Origin: a bacterium
GTDB taxonomy: Bacteria > Armatimonadota > Fimbriimonadia > Fimbriimonadales > GBS-DC
Length of the DNA: 12,029 nucleotides
Reading direction: 5' to 3'
NCBI GenBank assembly: GCA_029335935.2
Contig: JARJMV020000129.1
Coordinates: 1-12,029 of the forward strand
In this document: piece by piece, positions 5,417-12,029 of the stretch
Layout: each line of letters begins with the position of its first letter
Numbering within the stretch: position 1 is the stretch's first letter
Translations under genes and position numbers: made by a program
Notes under the pieces: model-generated
Told to the model about the DNA's origin: nothing
Database searches by the model: none
What the model saw: only the letters and a program-made list of their open reading frames with translations

Positions 5417-8400
5417 CTATCGGAATAGCACGCTCCCCTCGATAAATACAAATCGCGCGTCGGTGTGATCGAATCCGAAGCCCACGCGCAGCCGCTGCAG
5501 CAATCGGTTGCGGAACGGCAGTCGGTAGAACAGGCGCACTTGATACTCGTTATTCGCCACGCCTATTCCGCGCCGATACGCGACGCCCACGCCGTTGAAG
5601 AGGTTCTTTACCAGATAGAGGCTTGCTGGGCGTAGCCCTGTGTAGTCCAGCGAGAACTGCTCCAAGTCGAACGCTTCTGCGATGCCTGTTTCCAGCGGCG
5701 CGAAGAGTCCGGGCAGCACCTGTGCGCTGAGGATGTCGCCGAGTTGCTCGCGAAACACATCGGCGGGGTTCGCGCCGCGTGCGATGGCTGCCAACACTTG
5801 CCCGCGCCCCAGCAAGCTCAAGATGCGCTGCTCGGACAAGCCGGGCGGGTCGGAACGCGCGGTGAGCTGGAGCTGTTCGGGGTCGTCTAACGGTCCGCGC
5901 ACATCGACCTCCACGCGATAGCGGACGGGGTCGCCCGTGAAGTCAGGCGCGACGACGGTTGTGCTGGCGCGCACATCGAGATCGATTCGGGCAATCGTCT
6001 CGCCTGTGGGGCTGCTGAAGGGGTAGTTCAGTCGCGCGATGCTGTCGGGTTCGATGCGCAGCCGTGCGGTGGGGAGGCTCAGCGCGCCGCTGAGCAGGCT
6101 GAACTCGCCCGACAGCGTGGGCGACTGGAGCGCGCCGCCCACTTGGAGCGCGCCCTCCAGCTTCGCGTCGAGGTTCGGGTTGCGCAAGTTGAACCCTTCG
6201 GCGACCTCGATGCGCACATCGAAGCGTGGGGCGATGGGCAGCGGCTCGCCGCCCTCGCGCGGGGCGAACTCGGACGGCAGATACACAAAGCCGCGCTGCA
6301 CCTGCAACGCGCCCTGTACTTGCGGCTGCGCCAGCGCGCCCTGCACCTGCACTGTCCCTGAGATGACCGCCTGCGCACTGCCCTCCAACACGGGTAGCTT
6401 CGGCTCGTTCACAGTGAACCCGTCAGCGACGATTCGAACATTCGCGACGGGCTGCTCGTCGGTCAGTTGGATGTCGCCTGTTAGTTGCAGGGAACCGCCT
6501 TCCGAAGAGCGCGCTTGCGCCTGCACCATTCGCGCCTCGCGCCCGTCGAACTCCACCACCAAGCCTATCTCCTGCAGCGCAGTGCGCAAGTTCTCGATGC
6601 CCAGCGCGCCATCGGCGATTTGCAGTCGTCCGCGCGGCTGCCAACTCGCCAAAGTGCCTGTAATCTCGATAGAGGCGTCCAGCGTGCCCTGCGTGCGCGT
6701 GGGGTCAATCGGCGCGAAGAGACTGAGTATCGTGAGGGGTTGCTCGCGCAGGCGCGCCTGCACCTTAATCGGCTCGTCATCGGGCACGCGCAGCGGCGAC
6801 CAGTGGAACGGCAGCTCGCCTGAAAGACGCGCCTGGTACTCGCGCATGCGAATCAGCGCGTCGTCGGTGCGTATCGCGCCCTCGCGCACATCGATTTGGC
6901 TGAAGAGGATTTGGTCCACGGTGTAGTCGCCGTAGGTGAGGGCGCTGACGGTTGCGCTGAGGGTCAGTTCAGGCGTTTCGGGCTTGCCCTGCGCGAGGAG
7001 GCTGAGGTCGAGTGCGCCGTCGAACTCTGGCAGGGCTGGCTCCCACAGCCGCGCCCAGCGCAGGGGCAGTTGCGCGACTTCGAAATCCGCGCTGAGCGAG
7101 TTGGGGGTATAGACGCCGCGCCCTTCCAAGCGGGCGGTCTCGCTCTGCCATCTCAGTTGAGCGAGTTCGGCGCGTTGGGTGCGCAGGCGTCGGAGCGATT
7201 CGGCGGCGCGCTCGAGGGGCGCGGCGTCTGGGGGCAGCACAACCTCCGATTCGCCCTGCCAGCGCGCCTGCAGGCTCAGCTGCCCCAGCGATTGCGCGCG
7301 CCACTGTAGCGTCTCGGCGTTGAGGGTCAGCGTCGCTGTCGGCTGGCTCAGCGCGCCTTGCAAGTTCAGCTCCGCTTGCACCACGCCCTGCAAAGTCGCG
7401 AGCCGCTCTGCCACTTCAGGCGGCACGGCGTTGGGTATCGCCCCCGCCACATGGCGCAGCCACTCGATGCTGACCGAGTCGGCGCGGGCAGTTAGCGCGA
7501 GGGCGTTCTGTTCTAAGTCGTAGAGCCACTCGGCGACTTGCACGACGCCGCTGGGGGGCTGAAGTTCGAGTTGGGCGCGCAGCACGCCCGCTTCGCGCCC
7601 CCTGAGCGCGGCGTCGAGCGTCGCCTCCAGCGCGCCCAGCGTCGCGCCGTTGAGCGCGAGCGAATCGGCAAGTAGGCGCGCCTGCAGTGTGGGCTGTTCG
7701 AGCGTACCCGACGCTTCGCCTGTGAGCGAGGCGCGCCCCGCGAGGCGATACTCCACAGGTAGGTAAGGCGTCAGCACGCTGAGCGGCGCGTCTTGGAGTT
7801 GCCAGCGCGCCTCGAACGCGCCATCGGAGCGCCATCGTCCACTCGCGGTCAGCGCGCCGCCCCCTACTTGCGACTCCAGCCTCTCCAGCGTCGCCTCCGT
7901 CGCGCCGTTCTGCACGCGCACGCTCAGCTGCGCGCGATTCTCGCGTAGCACGGTTTGCTCGATCTGCAGGCTCTCGGCGTTCAGCTGCGCGTTCACGGTA
8001 AACGCTTCAGGCGCGCCCTGCGCTGTGAACGCGCCTGAGGCGACGCCTGCTATCGGTAGCTCGCGGCGCAGCCAATCAGGAACGGTTGCCAAATCGAACT
8101 CGTAGAGGTTGCCCTGCAGTTGGAACTGAAGCGGCTGGTCAGGCGTTTCGGGCAGGGTCGCTGTGCCTGAGGCGACGAGTTGCGCCGCGCGGCGCAGGAT
8201 TTGCAACTCGGCGATACGCACCTCGCGTTGCAACAGGTTCAAGTTCGCCACGGCAATCTCTGCGCCGAGATCGCCCAGCCTGCCGTCGAACACCACCATC
8301 TCGGCGACGGCTTCAGGCGCGCGGAGACTGCCGCGCACCTGCGCCGTGAGGTAGCCCACGCCATCCACACGCTGCGCCTGCGACTCGTCGTAGCCCAGCA

Positions 8401-9997
8401 ACCCTGCGAGCAAGTTCAGGTCTAACTCGGTCGCCTCGATCGAGAGGTCTAAGCGTGGGTCATCCGCCAGCGCGTCTCGGATTTCGCCTGTGATTTGCGC
8501 CGCGCCTGCTGCGCCCTGCACAATCGCGAGCGGGATTAGCAGGTTCCCGTGCGCGTAGCGGATACGCGCCCGTGCGCCGCCCAGTCGTCGCCCGTTGTAG
8601 GCGAGCGCGTCGCTGAACAGGTTCGCCTCTACAATCGGGTTCGTCCAGTCGCCGTAGGCGATGATGGAGGCGTCCACCATGCCGCGCAGGTTCTGCTCGC
8701 GCAGGGCGGGCGCGCGCTCCAGCGGCAGGCGGCTCACGGCGGCGTAGAGCTGGAGCTGGGGCGTTTCGGGGCGCGTATCCAGCGCGAGCTTGGCGCGTAT
8801 CGGACGCCCCGCGTAGACGGCGTTCAAGTCGGGGAGCAGCAGTCGCCCCTGCGCGAAGTAAACAGGGCTACGCAGGTCGGTCAGGTCCCCCTGTGGCGTG
8901 CGTAGCCGTTGCAGGCGCGCCGCGCCGACAATCGTGGGGTTCTCCCAGTCGCCCTCGATGCGCAGACGCGCTTGGTATCTGCCTTGCGCAGGGGGCGGCT
9001 CGTCGCTGAGCAGGCGCAGCCACGCCGTGGCGTCGTCGCCGAACGCCTCCACCTGCGCCGCAAACTGCACGGGCGACTTCGACCAGTCCACCACGCCCTG
9101 CGCAGCGAGCCGCCCATCGCGTGTGCGCGCCACGCCGTCCAGCCCCGACTCGGTGAACGACAGGTGGAACTCCGCCTCACGGTGAGGCAACCGCTTGGCG
9201 CGATAGGTCGGGTTCTGGGCGACGCCCTGCGCCACACCCTGCACACGCAGCGGCTGATTCGGCTCGTAGAGTACCTGCACGGTCAGTTGAGCGACCGCAC
9301 CCTGCAGGTCAAACGCCGTTTCGGGCAGGTAGGATTTGAAGCGCGTGAGTCGGGCGCTGTCGGCGTTGAGCGTTATAAGCCAGCGCGCGCCGTCGGAAGT
9401 CGCGTGCGCCACGAGGTTGCCCAGCGCGTCGCTTACGCCGCGCACGGTTAGGTATGCGCCGATTCGTGGCTGGCTGTAAGTGAACTCCTCGGCCCACAAG
9501 GTCGCACGCACAGGCGTTCGCGGCAGGAGGTCGTCGTAGTAGACCGCGCTTTGGCGGGCGATGACGCGCAGGGTGAGGGGCGTCGGTTCGGGCGGGCGCG
9601 GCTGCCGCAGCAGTGGCTCGATATTCCATACGCCGCGACGGTCGCGCTGCAGCCACACTTCGGGGCGGTCGATCTCGAGGGTGAGAGGTTCGCCGCTACG
9701 GGGCAATCGCGCCTCGATGAGGCGTGCGCGGAACAGCCGTTCGCCTCGGAGCGTGCGTACCTCCGCGTTGACCACTCGCACGCCCTGCCAGCTCAGCGAG
9801 GCGCGTTCGAGCGCGACCTCCAAATCGGCTTGACGACGCGCGTACTCTCGGATGGCGTCGGGCAAACTGTCTTCTACAGCGAGTTTGACCTGCCATAGGT
9901 ATATCAGCCCCGCCAACGCCATTAGCCCCACGGGCAGCAGCGTCAGCAGTAGCCCACCAAGCCACCCGAATAGGCTATGCGCTCTCCACCGCACCAA
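5417..9997 (-). CDS. tamB: TamB-type translocation and assembly module protein (AsmA-like, DUF490)
   Basis: A very large (1526 aa) inner-membrane-anchored protein with an extended periplasmic beta-groove that carries phospholipid towards the outer membrane. One membrane segment (about 8-35, LFGWLGGLLLTLLPVGLMAL) is followed by an AsmA-like head with VWNIEPLL (123-130). Hundreds of residues of amphipathic strands follow, with a recurring xQG(A/V) turn. The C-terminal TamB domain is typical: LNGA/LEGALQVGGALQSPT-type strands near 1260-1310, LSLLGRGQVLAAIARG (about 1385-1400), then SLDYTGLRPASLYLVK and beta strands to the end. E. coli TamB is about 1260 aa, so this one is long. The start is TTG at 9997 (or GTG at 9994), inside the 3' end of lipA, giving a 23-nt (or 20-nt) overlap and probable translational coupling. 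No TamA/BamA partner lies in the window. The stop is 1 bp from the convergent gene's stop. Confidence 0.92.
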   Translation of the reverse strand: MVRWRAHSLFGWLGGLLLTLLPVGLMALAGLIYLWQVKLAVEDSLPDAIREYARRQADLEVALERASLSWQGVRVVNAEVRTLRGERLFRARLIEARLPRSGEPLTLEIDRPEVWLQRDRRGVWNIEPLLRQPRPPEPTPLTLRVIARQSAVYYDDLLPRTPVRATLWAEEFTYSQPRIGAYLTVRGVSDALGNLVAHATSDGARWLITLNADSARLTRFKSYLPETAFDLQGAVAQLTVQVLYEPNQPLRVQGVAQGVAQNPTYRAKRLPHREAEFHLSFTESGLDGVARTRDGRLAAQGVVDWSKSPVQFAAQVEAFGDDATAWLRLLSDEPPPAQGRYQARLRIEGDWENPTIVGAARLQRLRTPQGDLTDLRSPVYFAQGRLLLPDLNAVYAGRPIRAKLALDTRPETPQLQLYAAVSRLPLERAPALREQNLRGMVDASIIAYGDWTNPIVEANLFSDALAYNGRRLGGARARIRYAHGNLLIPLAIVQGAAGAAQITGEIRDALADDPRLDLSIEATELDLNLLAGLLGYDESQAQRVDGVGYLTAQVRGSLRAPEAVAEMVVFDGRLGDLGAEIAVANLNLLQREVRIAELQILRRAAQLVASGTATLPETPDQPLQFQLQGNLYEFDLATVPDWLRRELPIAGVASGAFTAQGAPEAFTVNAQLNAESLQIEQTVLRENRAQLSVRVQNGATEATLERLESQVGGGALTASGRWRSDGAFEARWQLQDAPLSVLTPYLPVEYRLAGRASLTGEASGTLEQPTLQARLLADSLALNGATLGALEATLDAALRGREAGVLRAQLELQPPSGVVQVAEWLYDLEQNALALTARADSVSIEWLRHVAGAIPNAVPPEVAERLATLQGVVQAELNLQGALSQPTATLTLNAETLQWRAQSLGQLSLQARWQGESEVVLPPDAAPLERAAESLRRLRTQRAELAQLRWQSETARLEGRGVYTPNSLSADFEVAQLPLRWARLWEPALPEFDGALDLSLLAQGKPETPELTLSATVSALTYGDYTVDQILFSQIDVREGAIRTDDALIRMREYQARLSGELPFHWSPLRVPDDEPIKVQARLREQPLTILSLFAPIDPTRTQGTLDASIEITGTLASWQPRGRLQIADGALGIENLRTALQEIGLVVEFDGREARMVQAQARSSEGGSLQLTGDIQLTDEQPVANVRIVADGFTVNEPKLPVLEGSAQAVISGTVQVQGALAQPQVQGALQVQRGFVYLPSEFAPREGGEPLPIAPRFDVRIEVAEGFNLRNPNLDAKLEGALQVGGALQSPTLSGEFSLLSGALSLPTARLRIEPDSIARLNYPFSSPTGETIARIDLDVRASTTVVAPDFTGDPVRYRVEVDVRGPLDDPEQLQLTARSDPPGLSEQRILSLLGRGQVLAAIARGANPADVFREQLGDILSAQVLPGLFAPLETGIAEAFDLEQFSLDYTGLRPASLYLVKNLFNGVGVAYRRGIGVANNEYQVRLFYRLPFRNRLLQRLRVGFGFDHTDARFVFIEGSVLFR

Positions 9998-10889
9998 CTT
10001 TTGCGAGCCTCTCTGCCATCACGCGCTGCGAGAACGCTATCGCATTATACGAACTGCGAATGAACGGTCCCGACGCGACGAACAGGAAGCCCATCGCCTC
10101 CCCCAACATGCGATACTCCTCGAACTGGTCGGGGTGGACATACTCCTGCACGGGCAGGTGTCGTTGAGTCGGGCGCAGGTATTGCCCGATGGTCAGCGCG
10201 TCCACGCCCACGCTACGCAAGTCGCGCATGGTCTGCAGCACCTCTTCGCGCGTCTCGCCCAGCCCCAGCATAATGCCCGACTTGGTGTAGATTGCGGGGT
10301 TCATCTGCTTCACGGTCTGTAGCACCTGCAGCGAGCGGTCGTAGCGGGCTTGCGGGCGCACGATGGTCTGCAGCCGTTCCACCGTCTCGATGTTATGATT
10401 GAATATCTCTGGCTCAGCGTCCACCACGCGCTGGATGCACCAGCGTTTCGCCTTGAAATCGGGGGTAAGCACCTCCACAATCGCGTTGGGGATGGTCTGG
10501 TGCAGGGCGCGGATGGTCGCGGCGAACTGACCAGCGCCCTCATCGGGCAGGTCGTCGCGGGCGACGGAGGTCACCACGATATGTTTCAGCCCCATGCGCT
10601 GGGCGGCGTCGGCAAGTCGCTGCGGCTCTTGGGGGTCTAACGCCAGCGGCTTGCCCGTCTTGATAGCGCAGAACCCACAGTGGCGCGTGCAGATGTCGCC
10701 CAGAATCATGAAGGTCGCCGAGCCTTTCGACCAGCATTCGGGCAGGTTGGGGCATCGCGCGCTCTCGCACACCGTATGCAGTCGCGCCTCGCGCATCATC
10801 TGCTCCACCTGCTGCACCTTCTCAGGCTTCGGTAGGCGCACCTTGAGCCACTCAGGAAACTTACGATTCACCAGTTCGATGGTTGCCAT
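9975..10889 (-). CDS. lipA: Lipoyl synthase (radical SAM)
   Basis: Inserts two sulfurs into protein-bound octanoyl groups to make the lipoyl cofactor of 2-oxoacid dehydrogenases and the glycine cleavage system; cytoplasmic. The 304-aa product has every hallmark: the auxiliary [4Fe-4S] motif CESARCPNLPEC (Cys41, 46, 52), the radical-SAM motif CTRHCGFC (Cys67, 71, 74), GDICTRHC context, VTSVARDDLPDEGA, FNHNIETV, KSGIMLGLGE, GQYLRPT and the C-terminal RSSY (278-281), whose Ser ligates the auxiliary cluster. Length is normal for the family. The ATG at 10889 is preceded by a perfect TATAAT only 9 nt away and by no Shine-Dalgarno sequence, so the mRNA is probably leaderless or nearly so. It is transcribed divergently from the cyclase gene and precedes tamB, which overlaps its end. 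No lipB is present here. Confidence 0.98.
   Translation of the reverse strand: MATIELVNRKFPEWLKVRLPKPEKVQQVEQMMREARLHTVCESARCPNLPECWSKGSATFMILGDICTRHCGFCAIKTGKPLALDPQEPQRLADAAQRMGLKHIVVTSVARDDLPDEGAGQFAATIRALHQTIPNAIVEVLTPDFKAKRWCIQRVVDAEPEIFNHNIETVERLQTIVRPQARYDRSLQVLQTVKQMNPAIYTKSGIMLGLGETREEVLQTMRDLRSVGVDALTIGQYLRPTQRHLPVQEYVHPDQFEEYRMLGEAMGFLFVASGPFIRSSYNAIAFSQRVMAERLAKVGAVESA
10008..10013 (-). promoter_or_regulatory. Weak ribosome binding site of tamB inside lipA
   Basis: On the minus strand GAGAGG lies 10 nt before the TTG start at 9997 and 13 nt before the alternative GTG at 9994. It is the only purine-rich SD-like stretch there. The spacing is on the long side, so ribosomes ending lipA translation may also reinitiate here. 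Confidence 0.35.
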
Positions 10890-10896
10890 CTCAGGC

Positions 10897-10905
10897 GTAT
10901 TATAC
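10897..10905. promoter_or_regulatory. Near-palindromic shared -10 element between lipA and the cyclase gene
   Basis: GTATTATAC has perfect 4-bp arms (GTAT/ATAC) around one central base. Read on the minus strand it contains a perfect TATAAT (10904 to 10899) serving lipA; read on the plus strand it contains TATTAT (10898-10903, 5/6) serving the cyclase gene. Neither direction has a convincing -35 hexamer at 17 bp (plus TTCGAT at 10875-10880; minus CCTCAC). Predicted plus transcripts would begin near 10910, upstream of a Shine-Dalgarno sequence. Minus transcripts would begin near 10892, two or three bases before the lipA ATG. Confidence 0.6.
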
Positions 10906-10920
10906 CTGCAGACTCGCGTT

Positions 10921-10927
10921 GGTGAGG
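10921..10927 (+). promoter_or_regulatory. Ribosome binding site of the cyclase gene
   Basis: GGTGAGG ends 6 nt before the ATG at 10934. This favours 10934 over the earlier in-frame ATG at 10883, which lies inside lipA and upstream of the predicted transcript start. An ATG at 10943 would give a signal peptide three residues shorter and is also possible. Confidence 0.55.
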
Positions 10928-10933
10928 TATCCT

Positions 10934-11794
10934 ATGGGCGTTATGGCGCGTTGGTGGATGATGAGCTGTGCGGTCGGGCTGGCGTTCGCGCTATACGCCT
11001 GTCAGACGACAGGCAACAGCGCGCCGTCGCAACCGCCCGCCGATACGACCGCGCCGCCTCCCAGCTCTGAACCCGACTCCGAGATACCCGTGTTCCGCTA
11101 CCGCATCGTGAACACCTTCCCACACGACAAAGAGGCATTCACCCAAGGACTGGAGTTCCACGACGGCTACCTATACGAAAGCACGGGGCTGAACGGGAAG
11201 TCTTCGCTGCGGCGCGTGGAGCTACGCACCGGGCGCGTCGTGCAGATACATCGACTCGCCAACGAGTTCTTCGCCGAAGGCATCACCCTGCTCGGCGACA
11301 AAATCTACCAACTCACTTGGCAAAACGGCGTGTGCTTTGTGTATGACCGAAAAACCTTCAATCAGCTCACGCAGTTCCGCTACTTCGGCGAGGGCTGGGG
11401 ACTCACCAACGACGGCAAGCACCTAATTATGAGCGACGGTAGCGCAACCATCACCTTCCGCGACCCCGACACTTTCGTAGAGGTGCGCAAAATCACAGTG
11501 CGCGCCAGCGGCGAACTCGTGAAGAACCTCAACGAACTGGAATATATCGAAGGTGAAATCTGGGCGAACATCTGGTACAGCGACATGATTGCCCGAATCG
11601 ACCCGCAAACGGGCGTCGTGAAGGCGTGGGTGGACATGGAGGGGCTGCCGACGCCCAATCGCGGACTGGAAGATGTGCTGAACGGCATCGCCTACGACCG
11701 CCAGAAGAAACGCATCTTCGTCACGGGTAAACGCTGGAGTAACCTGTTCGAAATTGAGCTCGTAGCGCCCACTCACGAGCCGAATAACCAATAG
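10934..11794 (+). CDS. Glutaminyl-peptide cyclotransferase (plant-type), lipoprotein
   Basis: Converts N-terminal glutamine of peptides or proteins to pyroglutamate, releasing ammonia; expected at the cell envelope. The 286-aa product starts with a lipoprotein signal peptide ending in LYAC (Cys23). The next residue is Gln, not Asp, so outer-membrane sorting is expected if Lol rules hold. A Ser/Pro/Thr-rich linker follows (about 24-50), then the beta-propeller fold of the Glu_cyclase_2 family: FTQGLEF (69-75), LYESTG, FFAEGIT (Glu115), [32 protein letters not shown] and [13 protein letters not shown]. As I recall the papaya enzyme, its catalytic Phe, Gln, Glu, Trp, Asn, Trp and Lys map onto these blocks with similar spacing (the Asn-to-Trp gap of 14 is the same). 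It is divergent from lipA and 2 bp before rfaE2, likely one operon. Physiological substrates are unknown. Confidence 0.9.
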   Translation: MGVMARWWMMSCAVGLAFALYACQTTGNSAPSQPPADTTAPPPSSEPDSEIPVFRYRIVNTFPHDKEAFTQGLEFHDGYLYESTGLNGKSSLRRVELRTGRVVQIHRLANEFFAEGITLLGDKIYQLTWQNGVCFVYDRKTFNQLTQFRYFGEGWGLTNDGKHLIMSDGSATITFRDPDTFVEVRKITVRASGELVKNLNELEYIEGEIWANIWYSDMIARIDPQTGVVKAWVDMEGLPTPNRGLEDVLNGIAYDRQKKRIFVTGKRWSNLFEIELVAPTHEPNNQ

Positions 11795-11796
11795 CT

Positions 11797-12029
11797 ATGC
11801 GCACCGCCGAATCGAAGCTCCTCTCGCGTGAACAGTTAGCAGCGCTCGCTCCCACTTGGCGTGCGGCAGGCTTGAGGATCGTGCTGACAAATGGCTGTTT
11901 CGATCTGTTGCATGTGGGACACTTGCGCTACCTGCAGGAGGCGCGACGGCTCGGCGATCTACTGGTGGTGGGCGTCAACAGCGACGAATCGGTGCGCCAA
12001 CTCAAGGGCGAGGCGCGCCCGATTGTGCC
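11797..12029 (+). CDS. rfaE2: D-glycero-beta-D-manno-heptose 1-phosphate adenylyltransferase, partial (5' part)
   Basis: Transfers AMP to heptose 1-phosphate to make ADP-heptose for the LPS inner core; cytoplasmic. Only the first 77 codons plus two bases lie in the window. They contain the nucleotidyltransferase signature: [15 protein letters not shown] with the HxGH pair His39/His42, [20 protein letters not shown] and LKGEARPI. This is the cytidylyltransferase-like fold. The short N-terminal lead ([18 protein letters not shown]) before the motif is typical of the standalone RfaE2 rather than the bifunctional HldE, whose kinase domain would precede it. Related glycerol-3-phosphate cytidylyltransferases share HxGH, but the LKGExRPI block points to RfaE2. 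The ATG lies 2 bp after the cyclase stop with no RBS, so translation is probably coupled. Confidence 0.92.
   Translation, partial: MRTAESKLLSREQLAALAPTWRAAGLRIVLTNGCFDLLHVGHLRYLQEARRLGDLLVVGVNSDESVRQLKGEARPIV

Noticed and set aside
5455..5489. GCGCGT...ACGCGC inverted repeat near the tamB 3' end, considered as a terminator
   Set aside because: The loop is 23 nt, it lies within the tamB coding sequence and no T-run follows.
6039..6926. 295-codon open frame on the plus strand opposite tamB
   Set aside because: A Ser/Arg/Cys-rich translation with no domain, explained by codon bias of the GC-rich sense strand.
10883..10933. Upstream ATG for the cyclase gene
   Set aside because: It would overlap the lipA start and the shared promoter and add 17 residues before a normal lipoprotein signal peptide. 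The start at 10934 has an RBS.

Overview
The window is GC-rich and densely coded. The eight genes fill almost all of it, intergenic gaps are 44 bp or less, and the only larger non-coding stretch is bases 1-294. The gene set points to a bacterium with two membranes: a TamB-type envelope-spanning protein, a standalone heptose-1-phosphate adenylyltransferase (RfaE2, LPS core heptose) and an OM-type lipoprotein. Together with a bacterial translin-family protein and the GC-rich, armatimonad-looking proteins, this suggests Armatimonadota or a relative. The taxon is an inference from gene content and cannot be settled here.

Layout. (1) Bases 1-230: no convincing gene. The segment is open in several frames on both strands and looks like an intergenic repeat. 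It is followed by a candidate promoter (239-268) and RBS for topA. (2) Bases 295-5415, plus strand: a four-gene run with gaps of 3-18 bp, namely topA (DNA topoisomerase I), a translin/COG2178-family protein, a cutinase/chlorophyllase-like alpha/beta hydrolase with an extra C-terminal domain, and a membrane-anchored HEAT-repeat/TlpA-thioredoxin fusion. (3) Bases 5417-10889, minus strand: lipA (lipoyl synthase) followed by a 1526-codon tamB that overlaps the lipA 3' end by 23 nt. The tamB stop codon lies one base from the stop codon of the fusion gene. (4) Bases 10934 to the right edge, plus strand: a glutaminyl-cyclase-type lipoprotein and, 2 bp after its stop, the 5' part of rfaE2, which is cut by the window end.

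How the genes fit together. Region 4 and tamB are envelope genes: phospholipid transport to the outer membrane, an exported N-terminal pyroglutamate-forming enzyme, and LPS heptose activation. lipA and topA are housekeeping genes. The 44-bp gap between lipA and the cyclase gene holds a near-palindromic -10 element (GTATTATAC) that could drive both directions. Two genes (the translin homologue and lipA) have a good -10 hexamer only 7-9 nt before their ATG and no Shine-Dalgarno sequence, so leaderless transcripts are likely.

I found no tRNA, rRNA, CRISPR array, insertion sequence or phage gene. No wholly new system is evident. The most unusual items are the bacterial translin homologue with apparently kept nuclease-type acidic residues, the symmetric divergent promoter, the signal-less polyesterase-like hydrolase, and the HEAT-TlpA fusion with a CGEC active site.
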